Part shown: in pieces, positions 56,601 through 63,400 of the stretch
Layout of the letters: each line of letters opens with the position of its first letter
Numbering within the stretch: the stretch's first letter is position 1
NCBI RefSeq assembly: GCF_014117325.1
Contig: NZ_CP059732.1
Location: 4,725,001-4,789,000, forward strand
Source of the DNA: Spirosoma foliorum
Lineage (GTDB): Bacteria; Bacteroidota; Bacteroidia; Cytophagales; Spirosomataceae
Direction: 5' to 3'
DNA length: 64,000 bases
Position numbers and translations under genes: made by a program
Notes under the pieces: generated by a model
Databases searched by the model: none
Told to the model about the DNA's origin: nothing
The model's input: the letters and a program-made list of their open reading frames with translations, nothing else

Positions 56601-56724
56601 GGGGCGTCATGCTCGCCAAGGCGTTGAAGTCTATCATTTGGTTGGTGAACATAACACGTTATTCAGCGATCCAGAAACTATTGCGGAAATTGGTCGTATT
56701 CTACAGCCGTATTTGATACCTTAG
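53653..56724 (+). CDS. NRPS, part 2 (A end - PCP - C - PCP - TE)
   Basis: Rest of the same synthetase; the frame is open from about 53500, and residues 1-1023 are counted from ATG 53653. It starts with the end of the adenylation domain (RTGDQARYQ just upstream, then NGKVDKANLP, with the catalytic lysine), PCP1 (FFDMGGSSLMAIQL, Ser attachment), a complete condensation domain (HHLIFDG, about 215-640), PCP2 (FFALGGHSLLALQL, about 700) and a thioesterase (GGFSLGGIIAFEMA, about 828; HNT near the end). There is no second adenylation domain between C and PCP2, where one is normally found. The line may load PCP2 in trans or may have lost a module. Expected product is a short N-formylated peptide released by TE. 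Confidence 0.9.
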   Translation: MDNQLKLRGFRIEPAEIEQALCQHSTIAQALVVADELSSGIKRLVAYLVAKSGDVIKPDDLRAFLKTSLPDYLIPNVFIPLVAIPLTANGKVDKANLPSIPFDTPHHQVDLQTPTERAMAPLWTSVLRIGKLNRSDHFFDMGGSSLMAIQLISLISQQFGVRLRMTDVFNYPTLHKLGGYIDALPRELVQSIPGSSGKIDLTAHFPLSFAQNRLWILEQLYSVQGAYNVPIVLRISGSLNLPSLQQSLNQLIDRHQILRTTFGHTNGVAFQKIEPAFLIDIPVSDFANLMDFVQQETVDGWLRELAYQPFDLIKGPLVRVNVAKVGEMSWLLLLTVHHLIFDGLSTRVLARELSLLYTAQVQGLPVSLSPLPIQYVDYARWQTEQYGLGTLTRQLEYWRNQLAGVAPILTLPIDKSRPASESFRGADYCFFLPNSRWHPLRHGFQEPDTTLFLRVLTAYMVWLRQITGLQDIVIGIPVAGRSNPELDGLIGFFVNTLVLRADVSADLTFRQLVRKVRQLALDAYEHQAVPFEQIVAEVSPSRSQAYSPLVQVFFDFQEDTTNCWALNDLQIESVPFQQHRAKFDLSLSCQEANDGLMGTFTYRTDLFTEQAITKLADQFIQLLEQLLTQPDQAVEPLIGGLSAPLSISPDQSRITRPEEPDLAGQLLHPSVVKLLEKIWCELLERPTMGLDDDFFALGGHSLLALQLTVAIQRQTTHSLPISSVFAHPTLRQLALYLQTSQSDLAWQCLVGVKSPEAKNPLFLVHPISGDIHYVYQLAPYLSEGQPLYGLRAVGLDGTTQPLKSIEAMAAHYIQLILQKQPKGPYSLGGFSLGGIIAFEMARQLTQMGREVQLLALIDAYPINPDADNHTKYPLHQLLGYYYQYWRSLSKHPVVLLPILRQKIPWISHYLFRRLWQTVPGLRRSEVSYSVEQDASEPDSLLVRSLREAYSRYEFKPYKGKLVFLRAIKANTFALVSKKVDFGWGRHARQGVEVYHLVGEHNTLFSDPETIAEIGRILQPYLIP

Positions 56725-56918
56725 ATCAACATTTAACTTCCATTAAATGTCCTGTGGCTCGGAGTAGACATTTATTGAAAATGTTTATTTCTCCTCGCTT
56801 ACTTAAAAATCGCTTAGAATAACGTCCAGCTAATCTCAGAAAATGCCCAGCATACCGATCCAGCCAACTAGCAATCGAAAAGGCTTGAATCACGTATGCC
56901 TAGTTTAGGAGTATAAAA
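56725..56918. other. Intergenic region after NRPS
   Basis: No gene. A short ACATTT / AAATGT stem near 56768-56784 could be a weak terminator of the NRPS gene. Confidence 0.35.
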
Positions 56919-56985
56919 GCTATGATGTACATCTTTTGTACATCATAGCCGTATCGCGTACATTTCATGTACATATTTGTACATG
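56919..56985. promoter_or_regulatory. TGTACA palindrome cluster before mini-Fic gene
   Basis: Two perfect palindromes in 67 bp: 13-bp arms 56919-56931 / 56937-56949 with a 5-nt loop, and CATGTACA / TGTACATG (56966-56973 / 56978-56985). A further GTACAT occurs between them. The second palindrome covers the start codon 56967. The repeated TGTACA unit looks like an autoregulatory operator array for the downstream winged-helix protein. Confidence 0.6.
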
Positions 56986-57317
56986 AATCAATTCAAGCTG
57001 AACTCCCTTACAATAAGCTACCCCTGTTACTGCCTGCGCGTGAACTCGTAGAAACCATACCTATCCTGCGCCAGGAAAGTTGGGCGGCTTCAGCACGCAA
57101 GTTCGAAGCCAAAGTATATAGCAAAGAGTTAATCGAGGTCTTATTCGAGTACCCCTATAGTAAAATCGAGTACTTGGTTGATCGCCTACAAGTCGACCGC
57201 CGGACGGCCTCTAAATATTTGCGTAGCTTAGAGCAACTGGGCGTGCTGAGAGCCGAAAAGAAGTGGAAAGAAACCCTGTTTATTAATGTTGCCCTCTTCA
57301 ATTTATTGCGTCAATAG
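56967..57317 (+). CDS. Internally deleted Fic protein (N-terminal segment + winged helix)
   Basis: 116 residues. Residues about 13-50 (YNKLPLLLPARELVETIPIL) match the start of the Fic N-terminal domain, and residues about 50-116 (YSKELIEVLFEYPYSKIEYL, VDRRTASKYLRSLEQLG, NVALFNLLRQ) match the C-terminal winged helix of long Fic proteins. The Fic catalytic core with HPFxxGNGR, which should lie between them (over 200 residues), is completely missing, yet the joint is in frame. The DNA-binding part is intact and is preceded by TGTACA palindromes. It may survive as a small repressor or be a relic. ATG 56967 lies inside a palindrome. Confidence 0.65.
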   Translation: MYIFVHESIQAELPYNKLPLLLPARELVETIPILRQESWAASARKFEAKVYSKELIEVLFEYPYSKIEYLVDRLQVDRRTASKYLRSLEQLGVLRAEKKWKETLFINVALFNLLRQ

Positions 57318-57526
57318 CCAGATTACCAATTGAATTTAATATGTAACCTAAATTAGCGGTTCACTTAAATTAGTTCATTTGGTATCGTTCACAAAAAGGT
57401 CGTTGATCATCATTAACTGAACTTGTCGTAATCAGCTAGCAAAACCGTTCAGAAAAACGTCCGGTTGATTTCCCGACAAGACACAGCGTCTTATCCTGTA
57501 ATAACTTTACTAATTTTCATGTCAAG
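57318..57526. other. Intergenic region, no gene seen
   Basis: AT-rich spacer before the second MITE-like element. The 57653-57825 stretch after it is also empty. No promoter or terminator stood out. Confidence 0.35.
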
Positions 57527-57652
57527 CTAGTGCTTTACCAAACTAGATCCTATTGATTCTGTAGGATTCTATTGACAGTATTATACTGATAATCAATAAT
57601 CCATCAGGTAGAATCAAAAGAATCTCTAGAATCTAAATTGGAAGAGTACTAG
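57527..57652. mobile_element. MITE-like foldback element, copy 2
   Basis: 126 bp with terminal inverted repeats CTAGTGCTTTACCAA (57527-57541) and TTGGAAGAGTACTAG (57638-57652), and internal GATTCT-rich palindromic sequence. It is clearly related to the element at 29842-29961 at the ends and in the GAATCT(A) TAAATTGG right side. Non-coding. It sits in a zone with an internally deleted Fic gene and a kinase remnant. Confidence 0.75.
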
Positions 57653-57825
57653 CTATTCTTGGGTAAGCCAGGCATTAACTAAAGTAACCGGCAGCAGAGC
57701 CTAATACCAGAGTGAATGATTATCGCATTTATAGTAGGGTCGTTTACTATTTGTACAACCTTATCCTGTACATGTAGCAGACTTAGATGTATTTCTAGCT
57801 TCCAACGTTGAACGTTTTTCTTTAC

Positions 57826-58828
57826 TCAAGTATGGACTGTATCTACTTCATCGTGGAATTGTAAGCGGATACTCAGCCCCGAGTGATTGCTGATCTGAAG
57901 CTTCCCTCCGAGCTGTTCGCTGAAGCTATACATCAGCGTCATGCCCAGTGAGCGGCTCTGAGTTGGGTCGAGTTCGGCCGGTAAGCCTACCCCATCATCG
58001 GCAATCACCAGCTCATACCCTCCCTCATTCCACTTATGCAAATTGACCTGCACCCTCCCTGCTCTCCCATTCGGGAAGGCGTATTTGAGGGCGTTAGTGA
58101 TGGCTTCATTGATGATTAAGCCTAAGGGCACCGCCTGGGTCACATCTAGTTCGATAGGCTCAACCTGCAAGTCAAAGCCGATGATTTGGGGAAGCTCATA
58201 CGACTCGTGGAGGTAAGCCATCACCTCCTGAATGTAAGCACCCATAGGGATGCGGGCAACTCCCTCACTCTGGTAGAGTTTCTGGTGGATCAGGGCCATA
58301 GCATGGACTCGGTGCTGACTCTCCTGAATGGCCGACAAAGCTGAAGGGTCCAGCAAGAAAGCCGCCTGGGAGTTCAATAGACTCATGACGATCTGGAGGT
58401 TGTTTTTAACCCGGTGATGAATCTCCTTTAATTGCCATTCTTTTTCAGTCAGTAATACCTGCAGGGTAGCATTCTTACGATTGATTTATTCCTGCTGTTT
58501 CTGTAACTGTTGGTGACTGTTTTTCTTAAGATGATACTGATTATACACCAGCCCCAAAAGCAATATCAGCATAATTGCCCCAACAATGATAAAATTGCGC
58601 GTTGTCTGGGCTTTTTGCAATTGAGCTTCCCGTAACGTTCCCTGCTGACGAAGCCACGTAATATTCTGTTCTTTTTCCTGTGTTTGATATTGAACCTCAA
58701 ACAGGGCCGTTCGCTGCTTAATTGTTTCGTTGATCAGCGAATCATTTAAAGCGTTGTACCGCTGCAAGTGCACGATGGCTGTAGCAAAGCTAGCTCTGGC
58801 CGAATCTAGTTGGAACCACCATAAATGA
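57826..58828 (-). pseudogene. Histidine kinase remnant (HisKA_2/HATPase type)
   Basis: 3' part of a TPR-type sensor kinase. From the 5' side: ~20 codons of helical sequence without a start (58774-58828), the membrane part (TM FIIVGAIMLILLLGLVYNQY), then an in-frame TAA at 58486-58488 after QLQKQQE, then the H-box ([20 protein letters not shown]) and HATPase ([21 protein letters not shown]). The kinase frame resumes directly after the stop, so only a nonsense codon separates the two. The TPR region and the start are gone: the remnant abuts another truncated gene at 58830. No active kinase can be made. Confidence 0.8.
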
Positions 58829-58829
58829 T

Positions 58830-59051
58830 TCAGGCAACGGGGTGAAAGATCTCATTGAAAACAGCATCACCAAGTTGCGTAGAACCAGCCATATGAATGA
58901 GGGGTAAAGCGATCCACTCGCCACAAATGGGCGTATGTCCCAACCGATAAACCGCTAAGGCTGCCTCCTCCATTTGCTGCATATTTTGGGCAATCAGATT
59001 TGTATCGTCGTTGGTGCCAGAGCGATAGGGTCCAGCTATGAGAATAAGCAT
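58830..59051 (-). CDS. DUF4406-like protein, C-terminally truncated
   Basis: 73 residues (MLILIAGPYRSGTNDDTNLI, MEEAALAVYRLGHTPICGEW, FNEIFHPVA). The N-terminal IAGPYRSG block and GEWIALPLIHMAGS fit DUF4406/nucleoside-deoxyribosyltransferase-like proteins of about 110 aa that occur beside NudK-type genes. The last ~40 residues are missing; the frame ends at a stop where the kinase remnant begins, so this marks a deletion junction. It starts 1 base after the nudK stop. Confidence 0.7.
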   Translation of the reverse strand: MLILIAGPYRSGTNDDTNLIAQNMQQMEEAALAVYRLGHTPICGEWIALPLIHMAGSTQLGDAVFNEIFHPVA

Positions 59052-59052
59052 A

Positions 59053-59634
59053 TCAGTTTTGGTTTAGCTGCTGTAAACGCAAATACTGCAACAGCATGAT
59101 CGTCTTACCATCCATGATGCCACCGTTTTTAATCATTACCATCGCCTGACTAACAGGAAGTTCCAGAATATCAATTTCTTCTTCGTCGATGCCTCCCCCG
59201 GCATTTCGCTCGGTGTCGGCGGTGTAGTGAGCGAGGTAGAAAAATAGCTTTTCGGTCACGGAGCCCGGACTCATGTAGGCTTCCATAATTTTCTGGACCG
59301 ATTGAATCCGGTAGCCGGTTTCTTCTTCCATTTCCCGTCGGATGGCATCGTCCGGATGCTCATCGTCGAGCAGACCTGCGCAGGCTTCAATCAGCATACC
59401 TGACTGGTTACCATTCACAAAGGTCGGCAATCTGAACTGGCGGGTCAGAATCACCGTGTCGGTTTGTGGATTGTGTAACAAAATAGTAGCCCCATTGCCC
59501 CGATCATAAGCCTCGCGTTGTTGGGTAGTCCATTTTCCATTCTTACCCAGATAATTGAATGTAAAACGTTTCAGAATGTACCAGTTGTCGGAAAGTAATT
59601 TCTCCTCCGTTATTTGTACGCGTTCAGTAGTCAT
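59053..59634 (-). CDS. nudK: NUDIX hydrolase, GDP-mannose pyrophosphatase type
   Basis: 193 residues from ATG 59634 (MTTERVQITEEKLLSDNWYI); an ATG at 59652 adds six. NUDIX box GLLDDEHPDDAIRREMEEETGYR carries the core G-x5-E-x7-REUxEExGU pattern (REMEEETG). Upstream RQFRLPTFVNGNQSGMLIEA and downstream AYMSPGSVTEKLFFYLA match NudK, which cleaves GDP-mannose and related sugars. It diverges from a DeoR-type regulator with a shared operator. The truncated DUF4406-like gene follows. Confidence 0.9.
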   Translation of the reverse strand: MTTERVQITEEKLLSDNWYILKRFTFNYLGKNGKWTTQQREAYDRGNGATILLHNPQTDTVILTRQFRLPTFVNGNQSGMLIEACAGLLDDEHPDDAIRREMEEETGYRIQSVQKIMEAYMSPGSVTEKLFFYLAHYTADTERNAGGGIDEEEIDILELPVSQAMVMIKNGGIMDGKTIMLLQYLRLQQLNQN

Positions 59635-59644
59635 TTGTTTAAAA

Positions 59645-59672
59645 TTGTTCAATTTTGTTTATTTTTGAACAA
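59645..59672. promoter_or_regulatory. TTGTTCAA inverted repeat between nudK and deoR
   Basis: TTGTTCAA (59645-59652) and TTGAACAA (59665-59672) are perfect inverted repeats with a 12-bp spacer, inside the 54-bp gap between the divergent genes. This is a natural operator for the DeoR-type regulator, controlling both directions; binding is inferred. Confidence 0.55.
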
Positions 59673-59688
59673 AAGAAATAAATCGGGT

Positions 59689-60441
59689 ATGAATTTCCAA
59701 CAGCGAAAGCAACTTATTATACAAGCGGTCGAGGAACGCGGCTCGGTGGATGTGGGTGAATTGGCCGAATTGGTACAAACGTCGGAGATGACTATTCGAC
59801 GAGATTTGATTCAATTGGCGGCTTCAGGGCTAGTTTACCGAACGCGGGGTGGCGCTATGAAAGTAAGCCTGGCCACCGATAAACACCGATTTTCGAACAA
59901 AACCGCCGTTAATCCAGAACGGAAAGATTATATCTGCCAGCTGGCCGCCCAGGAAATTCAGGAAGGCGATGTGATTTTCATGGATTGTGGCAGCACGGTG
60001 TTTCGGCTTTGCCCATTCATCCGCAATAAACGCATTACGGTAATCACGAATTCGCTGCCCGTTGTGGCAGAACTGATGGAGTCAGAAGTGTCCGTTAATT
60101 TAGTAGGCGGTGAAGTCGATAAAGAGCGGCAGGCAGTTCATGGATTGATTGCCGAAGAACATATGGCCCGTTATCGAGCCAACCGGGCGTTTATGGGCGT
60201 CGATGGTATCTCGCTGGCGCATGGGTTGAGTGCCAACAGCGAGAAGGAAGCGAGCATAGCGACGGCAATGGCCCGACAAACTGAAAAAGTTTATCTCCTC
60301 TGCGATTCCTCGAAATTAGAAACCAACAAATACCTCTATTTTGCGCCATTAAGCCTATTCGATGTGCTCATTACAGATAAGGAAGCGAACCCTGAGCTTG
60401 TAACAGCCTATCGACAGGCGGGAATTACGCTGATCAATTAA
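59689..60441 (+). CDS. DeoR-family transcriptional regulator
   Basis: 250 residues from ATG 59689 (MNFQQRKQLIIQAVEERGSV); the frame is open to 59614 but that part overlaps nudK. N-terminal DeoR helix-turn-helix (VDVGELAELVQTSEMTIRRD, LIQLAASGLVYRTRGGAM) and a C-terminal DeoRC sensor domain with MDCGSTVFRL, NSLPVVAELM, VHGLIAEEHM and GVDGIS blocks. DeoR sensors bind phosphorylated sugars. The hydantoinase gene starts 3 bp after its stop, so the two are co-transcribed. Confidence 0.92.
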   Translation: MNFQQRKQLIIQAVEERGSVDVGELAELVQTSEMTIRRDLIQLAASGLVYRTRGGAMKVSLATDKHRFSNKTAVNPERKDYICQLAAQEIQEGDVIFMDCGSTVFRLCPFIRNKRITVITNSLPVVAELMESEVSVNLVGGEVDKERQAVHGLIAEEHMARYRANRAFMGVDGISLAHGLSANSEKEASIATAMARQTEKVYLLCDSSKLETNKYLYFAPLSLFDVLITDKEANPELVTAYRQAGITLIN

Positions 60442-60444
60442 CCC

Positions 60445-63400
60445 ATGTACCAAATCTGGATTGATACGGGCGGCACCTTTACCGACGGCCTCGCTCTTGA
60501 CCCCAATGGGAATTTACACCGAACCAAAGTGCTGAGCAGTAGCCGCCTACGCGGTCAGTTGATCGATGGCAAACTTGTAGCGCCCTGGTTAACAGCACCT
60601 ATTTTTGATGGGTATCAGCTACGGGTTATTGAAACCGATGAACTGTTTACCATAGAGTCATTGGCAGTTGATGGGACAGTGAGGTGTAACGCGGTGATGC
60701 GGCATTCCGACATCCTGTCCGCATTGAACTCTGCGGACAGGATGTCGGAATGCCGCATCACCGCGTTACACCTCAGCGCGTTACAAACAGTCGAGCTTTT
60801 CACCGGCGAAGAAGCCCCTGTTTTGGCGGCTCGCTTATTGACACAAACGCCTATCAACCAACCGTTTCCGCCTTTGGAAATGCGCCTGGGAACGACCAAA
60901 GGAACCAATGCGCTACTCGAACGGAAAGGCGGCCGCGTGGCACTTCTCGTTACAAAAGGTTTTAAAGACCTTCTCAAAATTGGCACGCAGCAACGCCCTG
61001 ATTTATTTCAACTCGCTATCCCCCCCGCCGAAGTTCTTTATGATTCCGTCCTGGAAGTGGACGAACGCATAGCCGCTGATGGTCAAGTGCTAACGCCTTT
61101 ATCCAGCCAGACGATTGACGCGCTTGTTTCACAAATTCAGGAAACGCAACCGGATGCCATTGCGATTTCCCTATTGAATGCCTATAAAAACCCAATTCAC
61201 GAACAACAACTCCATACGGCTCTAACCGAAGCTGGCTTTACTTACATAACCCGCTCCACCAGCGTTTCGGTGACTCCGCAATATGTATCCCGCACGCAAA
61301 CAACCGTGGTCGATGCTTACTTGACTCCGGTAATGCGGTCTTATCTGGACAACGTTCAGTTGCAACTCGGTGGTGCTAACGTGCGAATCATGACCAGTTC
61401 GGGCGGACTAGTTCGGGCAGACTTGTTTCAACCGAAAGATAGTTTGTTAAGTGGGCCAGCCGGTGGTGTTATTGGGGCAGCTTCCATTGCGAAGAATCAA
61501 CCGGTATTAACCCTCGACATGGGTGGCACCAGTACCGATGTCGCCCGAATTCAGGGGGGAGCTGATTATCGGTTTACGACCAAAATTGGGCCGTTTGATT
61601 TACAATTGCCATCACTGGCGATTGAAACGGTAGCGGCTGGCGGTGGCTCCGTTTGCTGGTTCGAGAGTCACGGAGCCGCGTCTGGCCAATTGCGTGTGGG
61701 ACCTCAGAGCGCTGGAGCAAATCCGGGTCCGGCCTGTTACGGCGCTTCGGCTACCGGCAAGCCACTCCTGTTGACCATTACCGATGTCAATCTACTCCTG
61801 GGAAAACTTCATCCAAAACAGTTTGGCATTCCTGTGTTTCCCGAAAAAGCCCAGGAAGCCTTAGCAGAAGTCATCCAGCAAATTGAAACACAAACGGGTA
61901 GCCGACCCGACGAATTAACAGTCCTGCGTGGCTTTGAGCGGATTGCCAACGAAACGATGGCCGGAGCCATTCGCAAGATTTCGGTAGCACGCGGTTTCGA
62001 TCCAAAGGACTATAGTTTGCTGGTCTTTGGTGGAGCTGGTGGGTTACACGGTTGCGCCATTGCCCGACTGTTGGGCATGGAGCAGTTGATTTTGCCGTTC
62101 GATGGCGGTCTGCTAAGTGCTTATGGGATTGGTCAGGCCCAAATCGAGCGCATGGCAACACGGTCGGTGTTACAGTCCTTATCAGTTGTAGAAGCTGATC
62201 TACCAACCCTGATCGACGGATTGATTCAGAGCGCAACCGAAGCTTTACGGGAAGACGTTGGGGCCGATGTTCCTATTGACACAAAGACCATCTCGTTGTT
62301 TCTGCGTTTGTCAGGTCAGGAAGCCACTGTTGATATTCCGTTTAGTGCGAATCTGGAAGACGATTTCCGGGAAAAGTATCAACGGTTATACGGCCATTTC
62401 CCTGCGAATCGGCCTATCGAACTGGAAAGTATTCGGGTCATTAGTAGTACCGTTAGTCCCGAAAATCCAGTGGGCAGTTCACCAGTGAGTCATCATCATG
62501 CTGCTCCGGCTTTCCAGACAGAGGCTTACCCGGCCTACGACTGGACGAAACTACAGGAAGGTGATACGTTTCGGGGGCCAGCGTTGCTCCTTAACACAAC
62601 CTCATCAGCTTTCATTGAACCCGGTTGGCGATTGATCGTTCAGGCAAACAGGAATGCACTTGTTGATTACATTGAAGATAATGACAACGAAACCATCGTC
62701 GAATCGAACGAGGTTATTCAGTTAGAATTATTCACCCAGCGGTTCCGGGCGATTGCCGAAGAAATGGGCGCGCAATTACAGCGTACGGCCTTCTCCGTCA
62801 ACGTCAAAGAGCGACTCGACTTCTCGTGTGCCCTGCTCGATGCCAATGCCGAGCTGGTGGCCAATGCGCCACACATTCCGGTCCACTTGGGCAGTCTGGG
62901 TGTTTGCGCCCGCCTGAGTTTAGCAGCCATGCCTACGCTAGAACCGGGCGATGTTATCATCACGAACCACCCGAAATTTGGTGGTTCACACCTTCCCGAT
63001 GTAACGTTACTAAGCGGTGTTTTTACGGATGACAATGAGCTTATCGGCTACGTCATAAACCGGGCACACCACGCCGAAATTGGCGGTAAAGTTCCGGGAT
63101 CAATGCCACCCGACGCGGTGTCGCTGATCGAAGAAGGAGTTGTGCTAGAACCCATGTATGTCGTGAAGAACGGGCAGTTTTTGTGGGAAGATACACTTGC
63201 CCAACGGTTTACAGATGCCCCCTACCCGACCCGTGCCCTGGCCGAAAACAGAGCCGATATTGAAGCCGCGCTGGCCTCGCTAAAAGCCGGTGAAACAGCC
63301 CTTCAACAGCTCGTTCGGCAGTATGGCATATCAACGGTGAAACAGTATATGAAGCGGTTGCAGCAATCGGCCACGGGTGCTATTTCGGTGGTGCTGAAAC

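Noticed and set aside
60750..60965. 71-codon frame inside the hydantoinase gene
   Set aside because: Alternative-frame shadow produced partly by the palindrome.
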